64,000 nucleotides of DNA from Plazaster borealis. Lineage: Eukaryota > Echinodermata > Asteroidea > Forcipulatida > Labidiasteridae. The stretch spans positions 10,759,501 through 10,823,500 of the forward strand of contig CM037459.1 of NCBI GenBank assembly GCA_021014325.1, given 5' to 3'. A program made the translations under genes and the position numbers. Positions within the stretch are counted from its first letter, which is position 1; every line of letters begins with the position of its first letter. Below the pieces are notes generated by a model. That model was given only the letters and a program-made list of their open reading frames with translations, did no database searches and had not been told where the DNA came from. Of this stretch, positions 22,501-34,352 are shown piece by piece.

Positions 22501-24839
22501 ATTTGCAATCTGGATTTCAAATTAAAATGACCTTCCAATCCTATACGTGATCACTGATAGGGCTACCACGACAGCTTCGACAGTCATACTGACTACAAAA
22601 CATAATGACGGTCAACGATATATTAATCGTGATGACACGCCTACAAGGTTTAGGCACTTCATTACAAAAAAAGTCAGAAATTGTTAATCCTTCACCTTCC
22701 CCCAGTGTCACATCCGTTACCAGCCGAAATTGGGCTCTGCGTGCTTAAACTGAAACCAGCCGTGATTTTGCATCTCGAAATTCAAGTGATTGCTCCTGGC
22801 TCCGATAGATAATGATGTCACGAGGAGGGAAATAATCAAACCAGTGCTAGCAGACAAGCTTGCCAAACAATCACGAGGTGAAATGGTATCTCCGTTATTG
22901 ATGATCAAGCTTCGGTATCGATATAGATAGCCCTATTTTATGATGAAAGGGTTTTCCTTAACTTGTGTATAACCACTCTGTAATAACAACGGACGTTGAG
23001 ATTGTAATCGAGTGTGTGATCGACATGTGAAGTCTGTGAGTAAACGGCACATAGTTGTAAGACGAGCACAGATACAAACACCTTGAACAAACATCAAGAG
23101 ATTTCCATCACCAAGGAAAACACAAAAAGCCAAACAGAATATACGAGCTTGATTTCCAACACACAAACAAAAGCCAATGGAAATCAATGAAAATGGTTCT
23201 GCATGGGCTACATAAACATCAAGACGGACGAGGACATGTGATGGCACGATTAGAGTAGTCAGGTCTACAATTACTTAAAGTCGGTTCACTTTGTTTGACA
23301 TTAACAACAAAGAGATTGACATAACTGCAATAAACAGGCTAAAAAACAGAGGCCATCAGAAGAGGACGCTTGCTTAATAGGAGCAAGGAGTCTGAGACTG
23401 GGTATAAACAAAGAGTATTTGTGGGTTTTAAGATTGGGATAATTAAAATTTATAAATTGTGTATTAGATTATAATTAAAGTACCGATAGCAAGGACAAAA
23501 ATATACACATCTTGGGCGAGGCAAATGCAATTACAATACTAAGCTTACCCTATACTATACCAAACCCTTAACTGTATTGTTTTTGGACTTAAACTCAACA
23601 GAGAAACCATCAATTTTGCATCCAGTTATATGAACACAGGGAGGTTGATGCTCTTGTTTTCATAACGCTTCACTCAGTTTGTCTCCATATCATTAACCAA
23701 TTTATTGTATTATGCAAGTACCACTTTAAGGCACTATCCACACCAAAGTCGGCCCGTCTTCCGTGCACCGTTTACAAAATGTGACGTCACATTCCAGGGG
23801 AAGGTCTTTGAGTACCGCGGATAATAAAGTGTTCCCCTCGAAATGGGTTTCTAACTTGCGATGTATTTTAATTGCATTCATCTGAGAGAAAGGCGCGGTT
23901 GAGGAAGTACAACTAAAAATGATCGCCGCTGCTAATGTTGGAGATTAAAAATAGAGAAGCAATGCAGTAAGCATATGTTGGTAATGAAAGTGCGGTAGTA
24001 ATGAAAGTACAAGCACAGTCGATTAGCCTTGAACTTCGAGTCTCTACAAGCACACCGATTAATAAGAAAGTCTCATCATTTGGATGGGGTAGTTTGGAAA
24101 AATAGACGTGCCACAATGGGTCCTCTCATTGATGAGACCCAGTTTAATGAAAGCATTATTCTTTCCCTGCTGTACAGACGCTGTTTTAGCAGCTATTTTC
24201 GCAAGACAGTAATTGGTCAATATAATAGGGTATCCTCGGTGAACAATAAAGCTTTATTTAAAATAAAATAAAAATAAAATAAAAATTGCTTGTTTATCTT
24301 CTTAACGTTGCCTGTCACAGGCTGTCATAAGTGGTCGAAATGTTGTAGGCAGAATCGCTCAACCATGCATGCTGTCATGCTGTCCGACACAAATTGATGT
24401 ACTTTTGCAAATTGAGGGTTGCAATGTTCTCTTTTGGTTTATAAATTCCTGTTTTGATGATTTCCATTTAAGTTTGTGGTTTTTTTTTTTTCAAATCACA
24501 GCTTTGCACATGTGAAGGCCCTCCCACTTGAAAATGTGTGCAAACACGCGTCTTAACACGTTCGTACTTGAGAACTGCTGGTAATGTGTTAAGACGTGAG
24601 GAAAAACTGCCATCTCGGCCAACTCTCGGTATATTATGCTAAAGTGTTAACACGGTGGTTGTCCCTAAAACTCACAGTTGGGCAACTTATGAAACAACTC
24701 ATAAATAAAACAATAACTGTAGATATGTATTCGAAGTGTTTTTCTCTTCTTCCGAAGTTATTTTATGTATAAAGACATTTGCAGTCTTGTTATAAAGTCA
24801 CGGCAAACCTGACCTGCGCATAATTTGTACCATTATGAT
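22501..24839. other. Intergenic, no supported gene
   Basis: Open frames at 22717-23247 (minus) and 24029-24271 (plus) lack splice or motif support. No transposon ends were recognised. Confidence 0.35.
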
Positions 24840-25100
24840 AAATACAAATAATAATGTGACGTTCTTATAGAGCGCATTTCAGTTATGGGAGAACTCTCAA
24901 TGCGCTAACACATAATAACAAACAAAATATAAGTTTATTCTACAAATTAACTTAACAATTTGAAATTACAAAAAAAATTGTGAAAACAGGTAGGATTTGA
25001 GGTGTATTTTGAAGAGATCCGGTTCGTCTGAGAACGGAAGGTGGCAGGGAGAGAGTTCCAAAGAGTTGGTGCGCTGAAGGCAAAAGTTCTTCTACCGTAA
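24840..25100. repeat. Probable dispersed repeat remnant
   Basis: Contains AGAGCGCATTTCAG followed at ~35 bases by AATGCGCTAACA, then a purine-rich stretch (GAGATCCGGTTCGTCTGAGAA). This resembles 3' parts of marine-invertebrate retroposons that carry a GCGC-containing hairpin. The boundaries are uncertain. Confidence 0.3.
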
Positions 25101-28100
25101 GATTTAGATAAACCAACCCCACCCCCCCCCCCTCGCTCTCGCTCTATCTCTCTCTGTGAAATAATGACATTCTACATTGGCTTGTTTTATATTTAACAGA
25201 CCACGAACAAAAGCTTTTGCTTCACCCTAGGCCTAAATGTTGTCTTGTTTTGTGATTATTTATTCAACTTCCGTGTAAATTGGTTTACCATTATATATGT
25301 ATTATCTTGTACTCTAACTGTAAATTTAATGGCAACATTGAAAAAAATTGTAAATGTAATAGGCCCTAATGCTCAAAAGTCAGAACTACGTAAAATTACC
25401 TGGTAAAAAAAAAAATGGCTGAAACTGCAATGATTGCTCGGATGCCTACGTGCAAACTACTGTGGAACTCCCGTGTGCTTCTTTGTTATTGTTGTTTTTA
25501 TGTTGTAATAGTATCCGTATTTATTTATAATACGTTAGGCCGTGAGAGTGTGGCTGGTTTTGCTTTGTGTTTTTCGCTCAGTTCCTTTGGTTTTTACTTT
25601 TCTTTGCCGCCAATAAACATGAACTTATCAGCTAATTGCCTATTACTTGGCGGTTGACCTATCATGTTTTAATTAACATATTATTATCACAGGTCCCGTG
25701 TTATAACCATAATTTATAGTCAATGAAAGTTAACATCTTTAAAAACAAACTAATAAAATGACCCTTTTTTGAATAATGTTTTACACAGAAACGCAAAAAA
25801 ATACAGTTGTATCCCGAACGGTACTTTGTCAGTGTGTGATTATAATTGATTTGCTGCAGACAAACCGAGGGAAGTGTAGCAGTATAACATATTAATCACG
25901 CAATGAAAGTTAATATTATAACAACATAATAAATTTACCCCTTTTGACTCATGTTTTACACAGAATCGCAAAATAATATAAATGATACGGTATTTTTGAT
26001 CCAAACGGTACTTTTTCAGGTGTAAAATCTTGATAAAATGGTTCGGTCCCAATGATTAAAACGATTGAAAACATGTTATACTGAAAAGGCATTTACACGT
26101 AAGTGCCTTTCTCGTCTATACGCTAAGTCCGTGAAGATCTCTCTTAGAACGAACACTTGTGGCCTTCAGCCCCTTGACTCAATTCCCGTGGTGGGCCTAA
26201 AGGCGCACACACAGTAGTCGGTTTTGATCTGTTCGTAGATCGAATGCAACCTCTGCTGATGAGGTATGCATATATAATGTATAGGTCTGCCTATCCGTGG
26301 CTTCAAGCAGGTAGCTTAAGAATGGTACAGATGCATTTTGTTTGCACTTGTACTTGTCATCGGTTACTTCTTTATTATGTTGACATCAGTTATGTAGGAC
26401 TATGTCATTGAGTAATATCGTTCGGCATTGGTCGGGACAATACATGCACACATGCCCGGGCTACTTAATACAGAAACCATTTGATATATCAAAAATGTTG
26501 CTTGAAAATGCAACATTCATTTTTTAGAAGGGAATGTGGTTTAATTAATGCTACGATTCCAATTAACTGAATTTAAAATGATATCTTCATACTACGATCA
26601 CAATGGCCTTTAGATTACAAAAGGTTTATTTTAAAAAGATGTTCTGAAACGATTCCGTGAAGGAACACGATTTTGTATTTGTTTGGATGTATCTTTAACG
26701 TATCCCTTTGCAATGCTAGTTTGATTAGTAGTATTGACTCGATCGTTGCCATTGTTTAAGTACATGCATCATCCCTGGTTTGTTATAAAAACAAATACTC
26801 AGCAAAGGAGAACCAGGTGATTTGTCTCAAATAATTGTCCTTGATCCACGCTGGGATGGGTGTTATACCCTTGGCGATCCCATGTACACGGATTATGTTG
26901 CTATGTATTGCTGTCAGTCATTGGTTAATCAGCTAAAATAAACACAATTTGATTAAATAAAACCAGCTTTCGTTTACCAAGGCTACGGAATGGATGAGAA
27001 TAATGTGTGCTATTTTGCGCAAGATGCACATACAACCCGAGCGATAAAATACACCTGTTTAGATTTGGCTGTCCACTCAACGGATCCAGGTATAACGCGT
27101 GCTGGTATATGAAATATCGCCAGTTTTGCAATACCATCGATGTAATTTGGGATGTATTGTGTAAATGAAGGGCGGGGGAGATGTAATAAACAGCCGAAGT
27201 TTGCATTATTAACATGTGGCCGTGGACAAAATGTTTTTGCTGCTTCGTTTACATGGTGCTGTTAAACATTGTATGAACAACGCATGGGTCAAATATTCAC
27301 CTATCACTATCAGTCAGTCAGTCGGGCCTGCTAATTACGAGGTACACTTTTGAGTAGCCTAAAAAAAAAACAATTGTCAAAGGATCCAATTTACACGTTA
27401 ACGATAATTTGTATAGGCCTACGAAATTTCACAATTTTCCTATTATACACGTTTTGTTCATAATAGCCTAGGTAGTTTGGGTCGTTGATCCAAAATATGT
27501 TTGCATCTGAAAGTTCGAACGCTACTCTTGGACCAGTTTCCTGCTTTAACGAGATTATACGAATACAAAACAAAAATTAGAATATATAAGCTCGCTTCTT
27601 ACCTCTTCACTTCGTCTTGACCTTTGACTTTCTCGTCATTATTTTACTGCAGATGCCAGTCGATATGGTGAAACTGTTGTAAAATCTCAACCAACGCGAT
27701 TCTCATAACAATTTTGCTTCCATGCGCTATTTATTGTTTATTTTATTACAATATTGATGATAAACTTTCAGGATCGTATACTCACCATTTCTGTGGAGGA
27801 CATCGTTAGCTTCGTGTTTCCATACGTTTTATGTATGTTTGTTTTGGTTGGTTGGTTTGTTTGGGGCTTGGGATTTGTATTTTTCATTGTTTCGTTTGGT
27901 TCATGCTTATGTTTCCCATTCCTATAATGACCGTATTATTCGTTTTTAACGTTGACCGGCAAGGCGGTATGAATTAAGTTTGAATCGAGTGGAAACGTGC
28001 TTAGGTGGCGCCTCCATCAAAGTGCTGTCAGTGGACTCAGACACCGTAGTTCCGCTCCGATGAGCCAGGCTTGCTTCATTAGTGGCAACGCGTGTTTAAA

Positions 28101-28470
28101 GTACAAGACTGCCTACCTCCAGGTTCTGTGTAAGTATAACCCTTAAAAGCGTTAAAAGCCTGGCCTGAGACGTAACTTAATTTCCACGTCTTCTTCTGAC
28201 ATCAAATGAATTCCACTGTACGGTGGAACTGGTCACATGATACCCATTAAAGCATCTCGACATGGAGAAATTGTCTTTTAGAGATAACAAAAAGGGGCTT
28301 CCAAAAGTACAACAAAATATGCTGCCATCAAATTGAATCAGATGATTACATTTTAATATGTTTAGTTTCGTAATTGTTGTTCCTGCTTTCTGTTACATTC
28401 TAACATGTCAATCATATTTTCTGTTAGATATTGGAAATCTACAAGACAAAGTCATGTTGCAACAGACCTA
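25101..28470. other. Intergenic, no supported gene
   Basis: A C-run with CTCTCTCG microsatellite lies at 25119-25156. Good donor-like sites on the minus strand at about 27602 (GAG then GTAAGA) and 27786 (ATG then GTGAGT) could mark 5' exons, but no open internal frame accompanies them. Confidence 0.35.
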
Positions 28471-28671
28471 CACTGCAACAACTGGGGTGTTAAAATGTAC
28501 ACCATGTGTGTTGTCACATATATATATATATACCAAACAGAATATAAATTTACACCGTAGGGTGTTAAAAAAACACTCATTCCTGCCAAAACAATTATAA
28601 TGATTCTCTCTTCGGTATAAATATGTGACAACAGCCATGGTGTCAATTTTAACATCCCAGTTATTGCAGTG
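28471..28671. mobile_element. Palindromic element with CACTGCA ends
   Basis: A 201-bp element with left end CACTGCAACAACTGGGGTGT and right end the complement of CACTGCAATAACTGGGATGT, flanked by TA on both sides. A (TA)n run sits near the centre of the left half. It shares the GGTGTTAAA theme with 5758-6000. It is non-autonomous. Confidence 0.72.
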
Positions 28672-29039
28672 TAGAGTTTAGTTTCCACCGAGGGTTTACC
28701 TAAAGACTCAAGCAGCTATTAACAAAGATGTCAAAGCAACTGTTGTCATTACTATTAAGCATTGACTATCAGAAAGTAGAGTGCAGGTGATACTAGATAT
28801 CCAAAGATTGTGTTTCTTCTGGGACTTGTCAAGTGTATTCAAACAACTTCAAATCAATGTAAATTGTCTTTGAACCCCCACAATAATACAATCAAAAGCA
28901 ATCAGAAAAATATCTGGCTGTCAAATTGTCTCAAAAGATTAGATTTAATATGTTTGTTTCGTATGATAAACACGTATGGGGCATTCATGATTAACATCGG
29001 TATGACTGATCCAGGGACGTAGGTCATGCCATTTGTAGG

Positions 29040-29300
29040 TTCTACAGTGTTTGGAGAGAGAGAGGGGGGGGGGGGGTGCTTACATACCTTTTGAGTGCAG
29101 ACCTAACGGGCTCCCCCCAGCGCCAACAAATTACAACCTCCAAACAAAAGCTCAGCTTCCCCCGAAACGCCAATGTCGACGGGTGTTCGACACACTTGAG
29201 AATTCGTCGAGTGCGGTCCACACGACAGAGTCTTCAAAGTTGCCCGAACAGCGTCTGCTCCTCGTCTGTATGCAAACCGTCTGTCAGTAGTTGAACCTTG
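29040..29300. promoter_or_regulatory. Local CpG-rich patch, possible 5' exon or promoter
   Basis: After a GA/G tract (29056-29078) comes about 200 bases with many CpG dinucleotides and overlapping open frames on three frames of both strands. This is typical of a GC-richer non-coding 5' exon rather than of one clear coding frame. No start, splice or TATA signal decides it. Confidence 0.2.
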
Positions 29301-30622
29301 CCTCCTCAGGTTGTGTTTGGTTTCCTCTCTCTCCCCCTCTTTTCTCTCTCTCAAGAAAGGTGTTAAGCTTGCCCACACTTGTATCCAAGCCTACAGTACT
29401 AATATTTCCTGATGGCGTGCCCCCTCTATTGATGTTACACACAACAAAACATTGAAATACTTTTCTTGTATTATACGACGACAACTATCAAGGGAAATGT
29501 AGGTCCATCTCAACCTGCGGAAATATATCCAGGATCAACTGCAACGAGAACTGATACCAGACGACAGGTCCCAAAGTGAGCTCACCAGCAACTGCCGCAC
29601 GCACTAATGGTTGCCCTCAATTTCCAATAGCTGACTCGCTAAACGACTTTGGGAATATAAAGGCAAACAATCACTGCATACCTTGGTTCTGTTGATGCAT
29701 TGGTGCAGCTGGCAGTCGCTATGCATTTCAACATTTCTCTCTGCAACGGGTCTGTATCAGCCACACGGAGCGACATGTTTTTTTATAATCAATATCTACA
29801 TGATAAAGCGTACATTCGAAGGTGTTGAAACGCCCATTAAAATGTTTCCACTAAGGACGTGCGGGAAATAACTTAGCAATATTTCCACGCAAGGTTTTAG
29901 TGTAAACAAAACACGCTGGAGGGTAAAAGAAGCAAACTGAATGCCACGAATTGCATGTGAAGGCTCCCTGGTTATGAACATACCGACTGACTGATTGACT
30001 GACTGGCTGATATAATGACCGATTCACCTTGATCATGTCCTATTCGGGTCGTGTAACTCGTAACACATAGACCGAGTGTGTGTTTGTACAGTTTAGTGCT
30101 AGGTGGTGCCGTAATTCATTATTTAGGGCCACAATTGATTAATTTGAAGCACAATGGTGTCGAGGTGGACAGCACGTGTGTTGTTGTTGGTTTATTCAAT
30201 CTGTGCTGAGGGAATAGTGATAGCACAGTTAAGGGATACAAGGGTAGGTTAAAAGGATAGGTCTCCTTGGAGCAACTTTTAGCCGTAACTCTTTGTTGAT
30301 AGTTCTTAATTAAATAAATGAATTAAAATTGATGGGTAAATTCTCCCTAATTCATTGGTCCAGCATGTCGAAGCGCAAATTCTGCAAATTTGAAGTTTAA
30401 TCTGTTTATCATTTTGTATGTAGGCCTACGTCCTTTTTTTTTGTTTTTTTTTTTTGCCTGTATGTGTGGGTAGGTATACCTATTCAAACCGGGGGCCTAG
30501 AACAAAAGAGGACAATAGGGTCCCCGGTTGAGAAAGGTCCCCAGTTGGAGAGCGTGTACAAAACCAAGGGGAGCTGTTGCTAAAAAGTGTCATTACTTCT
30601 AAATACTTTTTAAAAATCAATG

Positions 30623-30630
<8 letters not shown>
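29301..30630. other. Intergenic, no supported gene
   Basis: CT-rich microsatellite at 29325-29352. Short ATGs with no support. Nothing else was seen. Confidence 0.4.
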
Positions 30631-30656
<26 letters not shown>

Positions 30657-30660
30657 TAAT
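30631..30660. repeat. (TA)n microsatellite
   Basis: Short TA run immediately left of the first tRNA-like unit. Confidence 0.9.
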
Positions 30661-30686
30661 GATTTTGGGTTGAACAAAGAAAAATT

Positions 30687-30758
30687 GACTAGAGTGGGAC
30701 TTGAACCAACGACCTCCGGTTTAACGTGCCGGCGCTCTACCAACTGAGCTATCTAGCC
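30687..30758 (-). tRNA. tRNA-like gene, Lys-type framework with GTT at the anticodon position (copy 1)
   Basis: 72 nt. Acceptor strands GGCTAGA and TCTAGTC pair (one G-T). The D-arm TAGCTCAGTTGGTAGAGC supplies box A, and GGTTCAAATCC (complement) supplies box B, so RNA polymerase III promoters are intact. The anticodon arm CCGGC-ACGTTAA-ACCGG puts GTT (Asn) at 34-36, but position 33 is C, not the near-invariant T, and the 31-39 pair is broken. The framework resembles tRNA-Lys. It is probably a tRNA-derived repeat rather than a working tRNA. Confidence 0.6.
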
Positions 30759-30773
30759 CTATGTTGGCGGTCT

Positions 30774-30896
<123 letters not shown>

Positions 30897-30922
30897 GATT
30901 TTGGGTTGAACAAAGAAAAATT

Positions 30923-31015
30923 GACTAGAGTGGGACTTGTACCAACGACCTCCGGGTTAACGTGCCGGCGCTCCCGGAGGTCGTTGGTTCAAATCCCACT
31001 CTAGTCAATTTTTCT
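30923..31015. repeat. Head-to-head half tRNA palindrome
   Basis: The 3' half of the tRNA-like gene appears on the minus strand (30923-30973) and is followed directly by the same half on the plus strand (30974-31015). This gives an inverted repeat centred on GGCGCTCCCGG, and the 5' halves of both copies are missing. Confidence 0.8.
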
Positions 31016-31251
31016 CTGTTCAACCCAAAATCATTTAATATTTACCCAGTCAGTTTCCCTTGTGGTCCATTACTTGAATTATATGATATATAAAAAAAAG
31101 TCGCATCCCCTTAAGGTGATCCCCGGCTGCCGCTTCCCAGGTTGTATCGTATGGGTGTGATCCCTGGCTACACGGCAGTTTGCGGTTGAATGGCTTTCTG
31201 ACTGGCACCCCGAACAAAGATATTGACAAAATAGGGAGACCGCCAACATAG
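31016..31251 (+). repeat. Spacer of the ~308-bp tRNA-containing unit
   Basis: Carries a tail (TTTTTCTCTGTTCAACCC to TTATATGATATAT) and a middle section (GTCGCATCCCCTTAAGG to GACCGCCAACATAG). The same sequence recurs in reverse at 31449-31687. The distance between equivalent tRNA ends is 308 bp. Confidence 0.8.
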
Positions 31252-31323
31252 GGCTAGATAGCTCAGTTGGTAGAGCGCCGGCACGTTAAACCGGAGGTCG
31301 TTGGTTCAAATCCCACTCTAGTC
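31252..31323 (+). tRNA. tRNA-like gene (copy 3)
   Basis: The same 72-nt sequence as copy 1 with identical anticodon loop ACGTTAA, on the plus strand. The following TTTTT at 31327-31331 would terminate RNA polymerase III, so a discrete transcript is possible. Confidence 0.6.
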
Positions 31324-31396
31324 AATTTTTCTCTGTTCAACCCAAAATCATTTAATATTTACCCAGTCAGTTTCCCTTGTGGTCCATTACTTGAAT

Positions 31397-31397
<1 letters not shown>

Positions 31398-31449
<52 letters not shown>
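31398..31449. repeat. (TA)n microsatellite at the centre of the inverted pair
   Basis: A TA array separating the plus-oriented and minus-oriented tRNA units. Confidence 0.93.
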
Positions 31450-31451
<2 letters not shown>

Positions 31452-31687
31452 TCTCCCTATTTTGTCAATATCTTTGTTCGGGGGGTGCCAGTCAGAAAGC
31501 CATTCAACCGCAAACTGCCGTGTAGCCAGGGATCACACCCATACGATACAACCTGGGAAGCGGCAGCCGGGGTTCACCTTAAGGGGATGCGACTTTTTTT
31601 ATATATATCATATAATTCAAGTAATGGACCACAAGGGAAACTGACTGGGTAAATATTAAATGATTTTGGGTTGAACAAAGAAAAATT
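31450..31687 (-). repeat. Spacer of the tRNA-containing unit, inverted copy
   Basis: Near-identical reverse complement of 31016-31251, with few substitutions (for example an extra G in the G-run near 31481 and a C/T change in CCCCGG). This indicates a recent duplication. Confidence 0.82.
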
Positions 31688-31759
31688 GACTAGAGTGGGA
31701 TTTGAACCAACGACCTCCGGTTTAACGTGCCGGCGCTCTACCAACTGAGCTATCTAGCC
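31688..31759 (-). tRNA. tRNA-like gene (copy 4)
   Basis: Same 72-nt sequence on the minus strand, boxes A and B intact, same C33 and GTT at 34-36. Followed to the right by a truncated spacer up to about 31810 and then (TA)n. Confidence 0.6.
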
Positions 31760-31809
31760 CTATGTTGGCGGTCTCCCTATTTTGTCAATATCTTTGTTCG
31801 GGGGGTGCC

Positions 31810-31935
31810 ATATATATATATATATATATATATTTATATTTTTTATAAATATATTATTAAATATATTATTATATATTTATAAATATATTTATATATATAT
31901 ATATATATTTTTTTTTTTGGGGGGGGGGGGGGGGG
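31810..31935. repeat. TA/TTTA-rich tract ending in T11-G17
   Basis: TA dinucleotides and TTTATA words, then 11 T (31908-31918) and 17 G (31919-31935). Confidence 0.9.
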
Positions 31936-33710
31936 ATAGGCCAAAACCCGAAATATCTCCCTTTTTTGCATATCCGTAAAATTGAGTCACCTCAAGCTGA
32001 ATCATAGTTACAGTTTTCATGATTTCATTTGTATTACTCGCAATAGTTTTTTTTTTTTTTTATATTTGTGTCCTGTTTTTTTAGCGTATTTTAGCGCCAC
32101 AGGCTAGACAGAAGTATTTAACGGTTCATTTGGTTCTGAGCTCGCCTGCATCTACCAGTACTATGTCAGTCCATAAAAAGTGCAATGGCAACGCTGTAAG
32201 CACATGAATGACTCGTTGAACGTTGGAAACAATGCGAATAACTAAACGCCATATAACGTGCTAAATGATATGATATCATTCAATAACTGCAATGCACCCT
32301 GTCTCCTCATCTCACATTAAATAAGGTTTCTTTCAAAGGCAATTTCCAAGTATTAATTTCTGAGTCACCCTGTCGTAAAGCCGTTTGCAATGCTTAAATT
32401 GGGACTGAGGTAGAACATTCCATTTTACTTTTAATAAACGTTTTATACTGTCGTGTTTGATTTTTCAGTTGCGTTTTTATGTATGCCGTTTAATGTGTTG
32501 TAATCACAAGTATTGTTTTCCTTCGTGCTTTACCCCCGCCCCCCCCCACCCCCATGGTCAACAGCTATCGAATACAACAAACAACATATCCCTCCAAAAC
32601 TTCACCAAGTGGTGGGGCAAAGACATATGTCACATCACAGTATCACTATTAACCATGCATTTTCCCGATGCAAAGCAATTTATGTTGCTTTCTACGCACT
32701 GTTGAATGTACCCAATTACAAATAATAATTGTCGATATACACTAGGGACAAAGCACTCTTTTCTACATACTCTGTGAATATTCCTGTCAGCGGTATGGAG
32801 TCATTAGTGATAAGGTTGATCATTAATCACAATAGTTTACTTAGCAAGACCGCTGTTAAAGATTGTGTACTGACAGCATTCAGCAATCAACGATCACACC
32901 GGGGGTAACAGTTGTGGCAGTGTCTGATAGCAAGTTTACTTTGAGACAACTTAATTAACCGTAATTGGTTTAAAGGTTGGGTTGGGTACAGCTGTGCATT
33001 AAGAAACCTTCATCAGCCTGCAAGGGGCATGTGCCCCCACCCCCAATTGATGTCCGTGCCCCCCCCCCCACCCACTCGAAATCTGGACTTTAATTAGTAT
33101 TAACAATTACCAGGGTAAAATATTACATTGTTTAAACTTTAATGTGATCATTTCAATGTTTTTAAAACTACATTTTCCATTTACACCCATATCAATGTAT
33201 TTGAGGTTTTTTACACTCACGTCAGATTATCTTATAAAAAGTAGTTAATAACAAAATAGGGGCCCTCCCCGATTGTATTGATTCTTATTTAAGAGAAATG
33301 CAAACAATTTTAATTGGCCAGAAGGGCCCGCCTAGACAAATAAATGGTGCACCTCCTTGTGCCAATCTCAAATTTTACCCTTGTTTTGGCGCTGACTATA
33401 TGGGGGATAAAGTGTGTGTTACTCGTTTTTAATTAGACAATGGTGGTTTAAAATCATAACAGAAACAGGTCGGTTGCGTTCTGTTCTATACCTTTAAAAA
33501 CGATAAGAGGCTTAATAAATATTTTCTAATACAAAATTATGTATCACTTTTCAGTGCTTTGTGCTTTGTGCTTTGAATCATGGATTATAAGGTTCGGGTT
33601 ATTTTTCGAATCCAAACAATTGTAGATGTTACTTCATCAAAGAATCTCCTGGCTGTTCCTGCCCATACGTCCATTTGTTTGGTCAACGAGCATTTACGCA
33701 TGCATCAACA
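31936..33710. other. Intergenic, no supported gene
   Basis: C-rich homopolymers at about 32530-32552 and 33059-33074. The overlapping frames at 32457-32725 lie in AT-rich non-conserved sequence without splice signals. Confidence 0.4.
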
Positions 33711-34110
33711 AGGCTGTGGAACAAGTAACCTGATTCCATACGTAATGCTGACTCTCTATTTACGTTCAAGAAGGTCTTGAAGACCCATCTTTTTAAACAA
33801 TAACTCCTAATTTGCATAACCCTCTGGCTTTGTTTTATTTTTAACCTTATATGTGTATTGTTTTAACTTTAAATAGCCAGATGATGAGGATCTTGGCTGA
33901 GGTTGAATCGTGCTGGTGACCTCTCCCCGATTTTATTGATTCTAACTATATTCCTATATTTTAGTCGCATGTGTGTTATTGCTTGTCTGCTGATTGCTAG
34001 TTTTTAAGAGTGTTTTCTGTAATATGTAGTTGCTGATTATATATTTTGCGAAGCGTTTTGAGGCATTGCATTTAATGCGCTATGTAAATGCTTCATTATT
34101 ATTAGCATTT
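33711..34110 (+). mobile_element. 5'-truncated non-LTR retrotransposon (CR1/L2-type) 3' end
   Basis: 33711-33803 encodes the extreme C-terminus of a reverse transcriptase: RLWNK, then an in-frame stop, then PDSIRNADS, FKKVLKTHLF and a stop. The RLWN-LP...I...S...FK..LK.HLF pattern is characteristic of CR1/L2/Jockey-group elements. A ~300-bp 3' UTR follows, ending in GCGCTATGTAAATGC and a TTATTA-type tail. It is a dead copy because of truncation and the internal stop. Confidence 0.72.
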
Positions 34111-34218
34111 TGTTTTTGTCAAGATTTGTATTTCTTATTATTCTTTAGATCTGTCAAAAATCCCATAGGATTTGTACACGAAGTTGTGACCTCCAAAAGT
34201 CACACCTATAGCTAAGTA

Positions 34219-34352
34219 TAAAAAAGTCAGATCCTATACCATAGGCCTATCAAAACTTCGGTCACGAAGTTTCAGTTAAATTTAATAAGCTTAGCTTAAT
34301 TATTAGTTTACCTGGTTATAATGACATAAATATTTAATTAGCCAATCTACTA
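34219..34352 (+). repeat. Dispersed repeat, copy 1 of 2
   Basis: Starts AAAGTCAGATCCTATA and contains GGTCACGA and GTTATAATGACATAAATATT. A diverged direct copy lies at 35751-35875. The family is unknown. Confidence 0.6.

Noticed and set aside
27600..27830. Possible 5' exons before strong minus-strand donors
   Set aside because: All frames through the supposed internal segment contain stops or give fewer than ten codons.
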